DNA of 64,000 nt. Source: an uncultured Oscillospiraceae bacterium. GTDB lineage: Bacteria > Bacillota > Clostridia > Oscillospirales > Oscillospiraceae. This document shows positions 1 to 7,696 of the stretch, in pieces. Positions within the stretch are counted from its first letter, which is position 1, and each line of letters begins with the position of its first letter. Below the pieces are notes generated by a model. The model saw only the letters and a program-made list of their open reading frames with translations. It was not told the DNA's origin and did no database searches. The translations under genes were made by a program, and so were the position numbers. Location: contig CAJUOT010000009.1 of assembly GCA_910588135.1 (NCBI GenBank), positions 1 through 64,000 on the forward strand, in the 5' to 3' direction.

Positions 1-66
1 AAAATGCTTGTACCGCAACAAGTTTCAGAAATAGTAGTTTTGCCACATGAAGCCAAACCCATATAA
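1..66 (+). CDS. C-terminal end of an unidentified protein (partial)
   Basis: The first bases are open in frame 1 for 21 codons, ending with residues EAKPI and a TAA stop at 64-66. A strong stem-loop overlaps and follows that stop, as at the end of a transcription unit. The rest of the gene lies outside the window and 21 residues are too few to name a family. The open frame could be chance. Confidence 0.35.
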   Translation, partial: KMLVPQQVSEIVVLPHEAKPI

Positions 67-110
67 TCCGAACCTGTTTCCGATAGGGGATGGGTTCGGA
101 TTATTTATTT
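63..110 (+). terminator. Rho-independent terminator
   Basis: A perfect 12-bp stem (63-74 with 93-104, arms ATAATCCGAACC and GGTTCGGATTAT) is followed by a T-rich tract. It overlaps the stop codon of the partial frame at the left edge and would end that transcript. Confidence 0.7.
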
Positions 111-370
111 TCTTTGAGAGGTTTGAGCGTACCCACTTCCGAAACGGGGTGGAACGCAAGCCAACCTCCAAGCCGAGAGGCCCCCGGAAGAAGCAGAAGA
201 CCCCATAAACGCAAGCAGGGCGGGTGTAGCCGCCCGCCCTGTTTATTCTTACTCTCTATTTTTACTTCTACTTGGAGGGCACCCACTGTGTTGCAAATGA
301 AGGAAAATTGTGCTATCATGAACAAAGTGGATAGAGGAGTGATAAATCGAAAAATCTGGAGAGATATGCA
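105..370. other. Non-coding stretch with a second stem-loop
   Basis: I see no convincing gene here; the open frames on both strands lack a ribosome site and recognisable protein character. A 9-bp GC stem (216-224 with 233-241) followed by TTTATTCTT looks like another terminator. The last 60 bases are AT-rich and must hold the promoter and weak GGAGAG-type ribosome site of the hydrolase that starts at 371. Confidence 0.5.
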
Positions 371-1318
371 ATGAAAAAGCCCCTAAAAATCGTTTTAATA
401 GTTGCTTTAGCCGTGATTATATTGCTGATAGCGATATATATAAATCATCAAGTCCGGCTAAATCAAGAATCAAAATTGCGTTCACCACTTGGGCAAACCG
501 TTGAAGTGGATGGACACAATATGAGCATCTATATTGAGGGGACTGGTGATACAACGCTTGTTTTCATGTCGGGTGGGGGGACTTGTTCCCCCATACTGGA
601 TTTCAAGTCCCTCTACGCCCTTTTAAGCGATCAGTATAAAATTGCCGTTGTAGAGAAATTTGGGTACGGTTTCAGCGATGTTGTCGATAAAAGCAGGGAT
701 ATTGACTCCATACTTGAAGATACAAGGGCAGCTCTTACAGCAGCGGGATTACCCGCTCCGTATGTCCTTTGCCCACACTCTATGTCAGGGCTGGAAGCCT
801 TATATTGGGCACAGAAGTATCCTGATGAGGTATCTGCGATAGTCGGACTTGATATGGCAGTTCCAGCGTATTATGACAGTATGGACATAAATATACCGCT
901 GATGCGGACTGCAAGCTGGGCCGCGAATATAGGCATTACCCGTTTCATTCCGGGAATTGCGGATAGCGACGCTGTAAAATACGGTACATTATCGGACACG
1001 GAAAAAGAAATCTATAAAGCTGTTTTCTACAGTCGAACGGCAACTGTGACAATGATAAACGAAACTGCCTGGGTGAAGGAAAACGCCGAAAGAGTGAATC
1101 ATATGGGCGTTCCGCAGCTTCCAATGCTGCTATTCATTTCAGACGGTTCTGGAGAAACAGGATTTGATCAAGAGACATGGCGTAAAATCCCGATAGAGTA
1201 TATAGCCCAAGTTCAAGATGGAACATATATAGAATTAGACTGTCCGCATTATGTTCACGACTACGAATACAAAACAATAAGTGAAGCTATCATTGCATTT
1301 CTGCCAAACAATGGGTAA
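371..1318 (+). CDS. Membrane-anchored alpha/beta hydrolase
   Basis: 315 residues. Residues 4-25 form one hydrophobic N-terminal segment (signal anchor or uncleaved signal), so the enzyme domain is probably outside the membrane. The rest reads as an alpha/beta-hydrolase fold: a GGGTCSP-type oxyanion region near residue 75, a nucleophile elbow PHSMSG near 137-142 with Ser as likely nucleophile, an acidic residue late in the chain, and His in the C-terminal CPHYVHDY stretch as likely catalytic base. The substrate cannot be told; esterase or haloalkane-dehalogenase-like relatives are possible. The gene is visibly AT-richer than its neighbours and uses many ATA/TTA codons, suggesting recent acquisition. 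Confidence 0.8.
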   Translation: MKKPLKIVLIVALAVIILLIAIYINHQVRLNQESKLRSPLGQTVEVDGHNMSIYIEGTGDTTLVFMSGGGTCSPILDFKSLYALLSDQYKIAVVEKFGYGFSDVVDKSRDIDSILEDTRAALTAAGLPAPYVLCPHSMSGLEALYWAQKYPDEVSAIVGLDMAVPAYYDSMDINIPLMRTASWAANIGITRFIPGIADSDAVKYGTLSDTEKEIYKAVFYSRTATVTMINETAWVKENAERVNHMGVPQLPMLLFISDGSGETGFDQETWRKIPIEYIAQVQDGTYIELDCPHYVHDYEYKTISEAIIAFLPNNG

Positions 1319-1458
1319 TTCTAATCTGTCAGCGAGATGGCAAACCCAGGCGGGGTCGTCAGGCATCAGCCGTTTCCTTACCTGTCGCGGGATGGAGATG
1401 GTTCCCTGACCATTTTCCTCCGGCTGAGGAATTGTGCTGTGGATGAACATTTTGAAAA

Positions 1459-1490
1459 TGTCCCCCAAGTCGTGTTTGACTCGGGGGACA
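1459..1490 (-). terminator. Terminator of the lacI-type gene
   Basis: Near-perfect 13-bp stem (1459-1471 with 1478-1490, one mismatch). On the minus strand it is followed by TTTTC. It lies just past the stop codon of the regulator that ends at 1512. Confidence 0.6.
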
Positions 1491-1511
1491 CTTCATGGGA
1501 CGATACGCCCA

Positions 1512-2528
1512 TCATCCGCCTAAACCTTGGGCGGACACAAAATTGATGGTGGATTCCCGCACGATGATCCGGGATTCCAGCTCGTACATACGGGGCGGGG
1601 CGCCGTCGTTGATCTGCTCCAGCAGAGCCTCCACCGCCTTGCGCCCAATCTCCTCCAAGGGCTGGGCCAGGGCGGTGAGCTTGGGGCTGATCTCCTTTGC
1701 CAGCAGGGAATTGTCAAAGCTGGCAATGGCGATGTCCTTTGGCACGGCATAGCCCAGCTCCCGAAACGCCGCGATGGCCTCGCAGGCGGTGATATCGTCA
1801 TTGGCCAGATAGGCCTCGCAGCGCAGCCCCGGCCCCGCGGCGTGCTGCTTCACCCGCTGATAGACCTCGCTGGCGTTCATGTTCTCCGGGGCGGGGCAGT
1901 CGATCACGTCCGTAAGCGGGACCCGGTTGGAGGCCAGATAGTTTTGAAATCCGGCGTATTTCAGCGCCGATGTGGAATCCCTGGTGGGACCGATATATCC
2001 GATCCTCTGGAAACCCACGTTGAGGAAATGCTTTGCCAGCTGCTGCCCCCCGGCGTAGTGGGAGATATAGACGCAGCTGAACCCCTCTACCTGTTTGGTA
2101 ATCATCACGGTGGGGCGCTGAAACCGCTGATACGCGGCGGCGCTGTGCTCCGGGGAGACGGGGACAGCAATGACCCCCTCCGCCCTGCGCTGCTTCAGCT
2201 CCTTCAGGATATTTTTCTCCCGTTCCAGGCTGCGGCGGGTATTGCAGATAATGACGCTGTAGCCAGCGTAAAACGCTTGATCTTCAATGGCCTCAATAAT
2301 CTCGCTGAAAAACGGGTAGGCGATCTCAGGCACCAGCAGTCCGATGAGGTTTGTCCCGTTTCCCGCCAAGCTCTGGGCAATCAGATTTGGCTCGTAGTCC
2401 AGCTCCTTGACCCAATAGAGCACCTTCTTCCGCGTCTCGGCCTTGACAGAGGGGTGGTTGGACAGCACGCGGGAGACTGTGACCCGGGAGACGCCCGCCT
2501 TGTCGGCAATATCCTGCATACTTGCCAT
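1512..2528 (-). CDS. LacI family transcriptional regulator
   Basis: 338 residues from the ATG at 2528, chosen because an AGGTGG-type ribosome site sits just upstream and the HTH starts at once (MQDIADKAGVSRVTVSRVL). Residues 4-55 are the LacI helix-turn-helix and hinge; residues 60-330 are a periplasmic-binding-protein-like sugar-sensing domain (NLIGLLVPEI, GYIGPTRDS, ASFDNSLLA motifs). An in-frame upstream GTG/ATG extension is unsupported. It is transcribed in the same direction as the PTS gene at 2659, and two near-palindromic sites in the PTS/HAD promoter region are its likely operators. The expected inducer is a sugar or sugar phosphate of the sucrose or glucoside type. Confidence 0.93.
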   Translation of the reverse strand: MASMQDIADKAGVSRVTVSRVLSNHPSVKAETRKKVLYWVKELDYEPNLIAQSLAGNGTNLIGLLVPEIAYPFFSEIIEAIEDQAFYAGYSVIICNTRRSLEREKNILKELKQRRAEGVIAVPVSPEHSAAAYQRFQRPTVMITKQVEGFSCVYISHYAGGQQLAKHFLNVGFQRIGYIGPTRDSTSALKYAGFQNYLASNRVPLTDVIDCPAPENMNASEVYQRVKQHAAGPGLRCEAYLANDDITACEAIAAFRELGYAVPKDIAIASFDNSLLAKEISPKLTALAQPLEEIGRKAVEALLEQINDGAPPRMYELESRIIVRESTINFVSAQGLGG

Positions 2529-2658
2529 GGTATCCCCACCTTTCCTGAGTATCATTCTATCGGATTTCGGCGCATACGTCAAGGGGAGTGCAGAGAGGGC
2601 CGGGCGCACAGCCCGATGAGGGGCTGTGCGCCCAAGAGAAGAGGAGGATTATCGCAAA

Positions 2659-4560
2659 TCAGGACTTCAGGGCCATCAGGGCGTCCCCCGGCTGGAGGGG
2701 GCCGGAGCCGCTGGCCTCCACGGACGCCAGGTCGTCGGAGTTGGTGACGGCCACCATGATGGTGGTGGGGTGGCCCGCTGCCTTGACTTTGGCCAGGTCC
2801 ACGGTGAGCAACAGGTCGCCCTTTTTCACCGCCTGCCCCTCCTTGACGTGGGCGGTAAAGCCGTCGCCCTTCATCTCCACCGTGTCCACCCCCACGTGGA
2901 TGAGCAGCTCCGCGCCGCCCGCCTCGATCCCGATGGCGTGGAGGGTGTCGGCCAGCTGGCTGACGACCCCGTCCACTGGGGCGTAAACCTTGCCGTCCTC
3001 AGGGGTGACGCCGCAGCAGAAGCCCAAAACACCCTGGGAGAAGGTGGGATCGGGCAGCTCCGCCATGGGGACGAAGGCGCCCCGGGCCACGGACCCCACC
3101 ACCTCCGGGAAAGCCGCCGGAGCGGGCTCCGCCTTTTTCTTGGGGGCGTCCGCCTCCATAACCTCCGGGGGAACGGCGAACATCCAGGTCAGGCCAAAGG
3201 CGGTGGCGAACACGGCGGCCGCCAGCACCACGTACATGATGAGCTGGCTGGGAGAGTAGATGTACAGCAGGATGCCGGGGATGGTGGTGATGCCGTTGCC
3301 GGTGCCCTGCATCCCCAGCAGCATGGCGATCATACCCGCCACGCCGTTGATGGAGCAGCTGAGCAGGAAGGGCTTCAGGCCGTAGCGCAGGATCACGCCG
3401 AACAGGGCGGGCTCGCCAATGCCCAGCAGGGCGGAGGCGGTGGCGCTGGGGCCGATGGCGCGGATCTCCTTCTTCCTGGCCTTGAGGGAGATGGCAAGAC
3501 ACACCCCGGCGGAGGAAAAGCCGCACATACACAGAATGGCGTTGAAGGGGTTGAAGCCGGTGTTGGACAGCAGGCTGATCTCCAGCATATTGAAGATGTG
3601 ATGGACGCCAGTGAGGGTGATGATGGACCAGAAGAAGCCCACGATCATCCCACCCAGGCCCAGAGGCAGGCCCAGCGCTGCCTCCACGATGACCAGCAGC
3701 ACATTTTCCAGCTGGTGCAGCAGCGGGCCGATGACCAGCAGGGAGAGCACCAGCATGATGAGGAGCACCAGGAACGGGGTGATCATGAAGTCAAAAATGG
3801 GAGGCACCGTCTTGCGCAGCTTCTTTTCCAGCTTGCTGCCGATCACGCCGGCCACGAAGGCGGGGAGGATGCTCCCCTGGTAGCCCACGATGGGGATAAA
3901 GCCGAACAGCATCAGGGGGACCACGCCGCTGGAGGGGTCGGCCACCGAGTAGGCGTTGGGCAGGGCGCCGTTCACCAGCATGAGGCCCAGGATGAGCCCC
4001 AGCACCGGCGAGCCGCCGAACACCCGGAAGGTGGACCAGCACACGATGGCGGGCAGGAAGGCGAAGGTGGTGCCGGAGAGGACCTCCACCAGCACCTGGA
4101 GGGTCTGGGGGATATCGGCGTTAGTCAGGCCGAACAGGGCCAGGAAGTTGTTGTTGAACAGCGCGCCCTTGAGGCCCAGGAACAGGCCGGTGGCCACCAG
4201 GGCGGGTATGACGGGGACGAACACGTCGCCAAAGGTGCGGATGGCCTTTTGCAGCTGGTTTTTGCCCTCCATTTTGGCCTCCTTGGCCTCGCTGGCCGTG
4301 GTCTCGGCGATGCCCAGCTGGACGATCTGCTCATAGACCCGGTTCACGTGGCCGGTGCCGAAAATGATCTGGTACTGCCCGGCGGTGAAGAACGTGCCCT
4401 TCACGGCGTCGATCTCCCCCACCTTCTCGTCGTCGGCCTTGTCCCGATCCGCCACGATCAGGCGGAGCCGGGTGGCGCAGTGGGCGGCGGACCGGATGTT
4501 CTCGGCCCCGCCCACCGCCGCGATGACCTCTCGGGCAATCTTTGCGTAATCGTAAGTCAT
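2659..4560 (-). CDS. PTS transporter subunit EIIBCA, sucrose/beta-glucoside family
   Basis: 633 residues, full length for the Glc-superfamily EIIBCA type. Residues 1-85 are the EIIB domain with the phosphorylated Cys28 in AHCATRLRL. About 105-455 is the EIIC membrane domain with roughly ten hydrophobic segments and a GVHHIFNMLEI loop. About 490-633 is EIIA with HAIGI and the phospho-His motif LLIHVGVDTVEM near residue 554. It imports and phosphorylates a sugar at the membrane. Sucrose is favoured because a GH13 amylosucrase-family gene shares the divergent control region; trehalose or a beta-glucoside are alternatives. An AGGGAGGT ribosome site lies just upstream of the ATG at 4560. Confidence 0.92.
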   Translation of the reverse strand: MTYDYAKIAREVIAAVGGAENIRSAAHCATRLRLIVADRDKADDEKVGEIDAVKGTFFTAGQYQIIFGTGHVNRVYEQIVQLGIAETTASEAKEAKMEGKNQLQKAIRTFGDVFVPVIPALVATGLFLGLKGALFNNNFLALFGLTNADIPQTLQVLVEVLSGTTFAFLPAIVCWSTFRVFGGSPVLGLILGLMLVNGALPNAYSVADPSSGVVPLMLFGFIPIVGYQGSILPAFVAGVIGSKLEKKLRKTVPPIFDFMITPFLVLLIMLVLSLLVIGPLLHQLENVLLVIVEAALGLPLGLGGMIVGFFWSIITLTGVHHIFNMLEISLLSNTGFNPFNAILCMCGFSSAGVCLAISLKARKKEIRAIGPSATASALLGIGEPALFGVILRYGLKPFLLSCSINGVAGMIAMLLGMQGTGNGITTIPGILLYIYSPSQLIMYVVLAAAVFATAFGLTWMFAVPPEVMEADAPKKKAEPAPAAFPEVVGSVARGAFVPMAELPDPTFSQGVLGFCCGVTPEDGKVYAPVDGVVSQLADTLHAIGIEAGGAELLIHVGVDTVEMKGDGFTAHVKEGQAVKKGDLLLTVDLAKVKAAGHPTTIMVAVTNSDDLASVEASGSGPLQPGDALMALKS

Positions 4561-4596
4561 GTGGATACCTCCCTGATAAATAGTTTTAATTTCCGT

Positions 4597-4614
4597 AATG
4601 TACGCGCGTTCATT
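4597..4614. promoter_or_regulatory. LacI-type operator 1
   Basis: The 18-bp near-perfect palindrome AATGTACGCGCGTTCATT (one mismatched pair) lies just downstream of the predicted -10 of the PTS promoter. It shares the AATGAACGCG half-site with a second copy at 4777. Central CG and this size are typical of LacI-family operators. Assignment to the regulator at 1512 is inference from proximity. Confidence 0.75.
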
Positions 4615-4624
4615 GTGTGATTTA

Positions 4625-4654
4625 AAAGTACCACATGGAGGCGCTGCCTGTCAA
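4625..4654 (-). promoter_or_regulatory. Sigma-70/A-type promoter for the PTS gene
   Basis: Minus strand: TTGACA (4649-4654), 18-bp spacer, TACTTT (4625-4630). Transcription would begin inside or next to operator 1, consistent with repression by a LacI protein. Confidence 0.6.
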
Positions 4655-4738
4655 TCGTGAAATCCGTAAAAAAACGAACTCAAAAATCAGTAAAAAGGAC
4701 GAAAATCTTTTTCCCACAGGGAATTATCCGCTGAACTA

Positions 4739-4767
4739 TTGACAGAGCAGCTTGCGCTTTTTATAAT
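4739..4767 (+). promoter_or_regulatory. Consensus promoter for the HAD/amylosucrase operon
   Basis: A perfect TTGACA (4739-4744), 17-bp spacer and TATAAT (4762-4767). Operator 2 begins ten bases downstream, over the start site. So strong a promoter would need the repressor to keep it silent. Confidence 0.85.
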
Positions 4768-4776
4768 TAGCGCAAT

Positions 4777-4794
4777 AATGAACGCGAGCACATG
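4777..4794. promoter_or_regulatory. LacI-type operator 2
   Basis: AATGAACGCGAGCACATG matches the half-site of operator 1 and has an imperfect second half. It overlaps the expected transcription start of the HAD/amylosucrase operon. The two sites are 180 bp apart centre to centre, compatible with looping. Confidence 0.7.
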
Positions 4795-4835
4795 AAAGAT
4801 GGAGCACAGTAATACAATGTGGACAGGAGGTCATC

Positions 4836-5666
4836 ATGGATCAAAAGCTGATTTTTCTGGACATCGACGGCACACTGACGGAGCCTGGAAAAAATGTGCC
4901 GCCCCCCTCCGCCCTGAAGGCGGTCCGCCGGGCCCAGATCAGGGGGCACAAGGCCGTGCTGTGCTCCGGGCGGAATTACGTCATGCTGTCCCCGCTGCTG
5001 CAATACAATTTCGATGGGGTGATCAGCAGTGCCGGAGGCTGTATCGAGTATGGCGGCAAGGTGGTCTACGACTGCCCCATGACGCCGGAGCAGCAGAGGC
5101 GGGTGCTCTCCATATTTGAAGAGAGCGGCGTTTACCGCACCATCGGGAGCCGGCACCACAGCTACACCGACGAGGGCTTTAAGAAGTTTCTGGCGGAAAA
5201 CGCACAGTCCCAAGCCAACAGCGAGCTGCTGCGCTGGCGGCTCCAGCTGGAGAGCGAGCTGGACATCCGGCCCATGGCGGAGTATGACGGCGAGCCCATT
5301 TACGGGCTGGTGTTCATGAGCCGCGGGATGGAGCCGCTGCGCCGTCCGATAGAAGCCCTTCGAAACGAATTTCACTTCTGTATCCAGGATACGGACGCCT
5401 GCGGCATCGTCAACGGCGAGCTGATGAACAAAGCATTCAACAAGGGAATGGCGGTTCAGCGGCTGTGCCAGTACCTGGGCATCCCAGTGGAGGACACCGT
5501 GGCCTTTGGGGACAGTATGAACGACTTGGAGCTGCTTCAAACCGCCGGGTACGCTGTGTGCATGGGAAACGGGAGCGCGGGCTTGAAGGAGATCGCCGAT
5601 CTGGTCTGTCCCTCCGTGGAGGAGGACGGCCTCTATTGGGCTTTCGAAACGCTGAATCTGATTTAG
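4836..5666 (+). CDS. Cof-type HAD family phosphatase
   Basis: 276 residues, normal for the Cof/YidA subfamily of haloacid-dehalogenase phosphatases. Motif I is LDIDGTLT at residues 8-15 with Asp9 as expected nucleophile and Asp11 as acid/base. A type IIb cap fills the middle, and motif IV is GDSMNDLELL near residue 225. AGGAGGTCATC precedes the ATG. It is first in a two-gene operon with the amylosucrase-family enzyme 18 bases downstream and opposite a PTS gene. The arrangement suggests it could dephosphorylate the imported sugar phosphate, for example sucrose-6-phosphate, to feed the glucan-forming enzyme. That role is inference; many Cof enzymes are broad sugar-phosphate or nucleotide phosphatases. 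Confidence 0.88.
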   Translation: MDQKLIFLDIDGTLTEPGKNVPPPSALKAVRRAQIRGHKAVLCSGRNYVMLSPLLQYNFDGVISSAGGCIEYGGKVVYDCPMTPEQQRRVLSIFEESGVYRTIGSRHHSYTDEGFKKFLAENAQSQANSELLRWRLQLESELDIRPMAEYDGEPIYGLVFMSRGMEPLRRPIEALRNEFHFCIQDTDACGIVNGELMNKAFNKGMAVQRLCQYLGIPVEDTVAFGDSMNDLELLQTAGYAVCMGNGSAGLKEIADLVCPSVEEDGLYWAFETLNLI

Positions 5667-5684
5667 GAAAACGGAGTGAGAAAC

Positions 5685-7538
5685 ATGACAAAAAAAGAAA
5701 CCGCCCTGTTCCAGTCCCGGCTGGTCCGGCACCTGGACGAGCTGCGCTGGCTGTACATGGAGCTGTATGACAACGGGGATATGTTCGCTGAGCTGTGCGA
5801 CAATTTGTACCAGTTCGCCTCAGCGCGCCCCGCGGCCCTGAAAAAGCGGGACCTGGAGCGGGAGGCGGACCCAGAGTGGTACAAGTCCAACGATTTGACC
5901 GGCATGATGCTCTACATCGACAACTTCGCCGGGAACTTGAACGGCGTGCGCAAAAAGCTGCCCTATATTGAGAAAACCGGGGTGAACCTCCTCCACCTGA
6001 TGCCCTTTCTGGACACTGTGCCGGGCCGAAGCGACGGCGGCTACGCCGTGGCCGACTTCCGCTCGGTGCGGCCCGATTTGGGCGCCATGGAGGATCTGGA
6101 GAAGCTGGCCGAGGCCTGCCACAAAAAGGGGATCAACCTGTGCATGGACTTCGTCATGAACCACACCAGCCAGGACCACATATGGGCAAAAAAAGCCCGT
6201 GCGGGCGACGGGGAGTACATGAGCCGCTACTTTTTCTTCGCCGACCCGGCCATCCCCCAGGCGTACGAAAAGACAGTCCCCCAGGTGTTCCCCACCACCG
6301 CCCCCGGCAATTTCACCTGGCTGGAGGACTGCCATCACTGGGTCATGACCTCCTTCTACCCCTATCAGTGGGATCTGAACTACCGGAACCCCCGGGTGTT
6401 CAACGAGATGATGTATAATTTCCTGTTCCTTGCCAACAAGGGCATGGACATGATCCGCATCGACGCGGTGCCCTACATCTGGAAGGAGCTGGGCACCGAC
6501 TGCCGCAACCTGCCTCAGGTCCACACCATCGTGCGGATGATGCGGATGATCGGCGAGATTGTCTGCCCCAGCGTGATTTTGCTGGGTGAGGTGGTGATGG
6601 AGCCGGTGAAGGTGGCGCCCTACTTCGGCACGGTGGAGAAGCCGGAGTGCCACCTGCTCTACAACGTCACCACCATGTGCACCACCTGGCACACCGTGGC
6701 CACCAAGGACACCCGGTTGCTGCGGAAACAGCTGGATATCGTCAACGCCCTGCCCAAGCAGTACGTGTTTCTCAACTATCTGCGCTGCCACGACGACATC
6801 GGCTGGGGGCTGGACTACGACACCCTGGCTCGGTGGGGAATCACCGAGGTGCCCCACAAAAAGTTTTTGAGCGACTGGTTCTGCGGGCAGCACCCGGACA
6901 GCGTGAGCCGGGGGGAGCTGTACAACGCCGACCCGGCCAGCGGCGACGCCCGGCAGTGCGGCACCACCGCCAGCCTGTGCGGCATTGAGAAGGCGGGGTT
7001 CGAAGGGGATGCCGACGCCATGGAGCGGGCGGTGCAGTTCGACCTTACCCTCCACGCCATGATGATGATGCAGACGGGCATCCCCCTGCTGTACAGCGGG
7101 GACGAGATCGCCCAGGTGAACGACTACAGCTACAAGGACGACCCCGACAAGGCCGAGGACAGCCGCTACCTCCACCGGGGCAGGCTGCGCTGGGATCTGG
7201 CGGAGCACGCGGACGACCTGTCCACCCCGGAGGGGCAGGTATTCACCGGCCTGAAGGCCCTGGGGAAGCTGCGCCGCACCTACCGGGCCTTCGGGGCCCA
7301 GGCGGACGTGTGGACGCTGGACACCGGGGACGACGGGGTGCTGGCCATCGGGCGGTATTGGGACGGGCAGAAGCTCATCGGCGTGTTCAACCTCACCCCG
7401 GAGGACAAGACCGCCGCCTTCCCCCACGACCCGGGGGAGTTCACCGACCTGCTTTCCGGGGAAAAGCACATCCTGCAAAACCTCCAACTCCCTGCCTATG
7501 GCTTTCGTTATCTGGGGCAGGCTCAAACAGTCAGATAA
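5685..7538 (+). CDS. Amylosucrase-family glucosyltransferase (GH13 subfamily 4)
   Basis: 617 residues from the ATG at 5685, which has GGAG eight bases upstream; a GTG at 5676 lies inside that ribosome site. The alignable run with Neisseria amylosucrase is extensive: N-terminal helical region, GKSDGGYAV-like GRSDGGYAV, DFVMNHTSQDH, MIRIDAV with nucleophile Asp260, LGEVVM with acid/base Glu302, and CHDDIGW with transition-state-stabilising Asp370. Family members convert sucrose to fructose plus an alpha-1,4-glucan, or hydrolyse sucrose. It has no signal peptide, so it acts in the cytoplasm. A decayed copy lies at 26665-27120. Sucrose hydrolase activity or action on another glucoside cannot be excluded. 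Confidence 0.9.
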   Translation: MTKKETALFQSRLVRHLDELRWLYMELYDNGDMFAELCDNLYQFASARPAALKKRDLEREADPEWYKSNDLTGMMLYIDNFAGNLNGVRKKLPYIEKTGVNLLHLMPFLDTVPGRSDGGYAVADFRSVRPDLGAMEDLEKLAEACHKKGINLCMDFVMNHTSQDHIWAKKARAGDGEYMSRYFFFADPAIPQAYEKTVPQVFPTTAPGNFTWLEDCHHWVMTSFYPYQWDLNYRNPRVFNEMMYNFLFLANKGMDMIRIDAVPYIWKELGTDCRNLPQVHTIVRMMRMIGEIVCPSVILLGEVVMEPVKVAPYFGTVEKPECHLLYNVTTMCTTWHTVATKDTRLLRKQLDIVNALPKQYVFLNYLRCHDDIGWGLDYDTLARWGITEVPHKKFLSDWFCGQHPDSVSRGELYNADPASGDARQCGTTASLCGIEKAGFEGDADAMERAVQFDLTLHAMMMMQTGIPLLYSGDEIAQVNDYSYKDDPDKAEDSRYLHRGRLRWDLAEHADDLSTPEGQVFTGLKALGKLRRTYRAFGAQADVWTLDTGDDGVLAIGRYWDGQKLIGVFNLTPEDKTAAFPHDPGEFTDLLSGEKHILQNLQLPAYGFRYLGQAQTVR

Positions 7539-7578
7539 TAGGACAGCTATCTGTATATAAATACCAATTACAAAGTGC

Positions 7579-7606
7579 TTGATCTGCGGAAAAAATGGGC
7601 TATACT
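7579..7606 (+). promoter_or_regulatory. Promoter of the chemoreceptor gene
   Basis: TTGATC (7579-7584), 16-bp spacer, TATACT (7601-7606). The 90-base leader that follows is GC-rich with small stem-loops such as GACTGGGCAGTC. I could not match it to a known riboswitch. Confidence 0.5.
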
Positions 7607-7696
7607 ACGCCTTGGAATCCGGCCCCTTTGGCGCGGGTCCCCGGCAGACTGGGCAGTCCGCCCCCTAATACCTTGCCCGACGGAGGGGAAGCTTTT

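Noticed and set aside
90..374. A 94-codon frame before the hydrolase
   Set aside because: It spans a terminator-like stem-loop, has no ribosome site, and translates to Arg/Pro-rich sequence without family resemblance.
1235..1468. A 77-codon minus-strand frame between the hydrolase and the lacI-type gene
   Set aside because: It overlaps the end of the hydrolase antisense and the regulator's terminator; no ribosome site or family sense.
2626..4620. A 664-codon plus-strand frame opposite the PTS gene
   Set aside because: His/Gly/Glu-rich low-complexity translation; the minus strand carries a complete EIIBCA protein with all active-site motifs.
7607..7696. Possible c-di-GMP riboswitch before the chemoreceptor
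   Set aside because: The leader has small GC hairpins but none of the conserved GEMM strands (no CACGCA...GCAAAC pattern).
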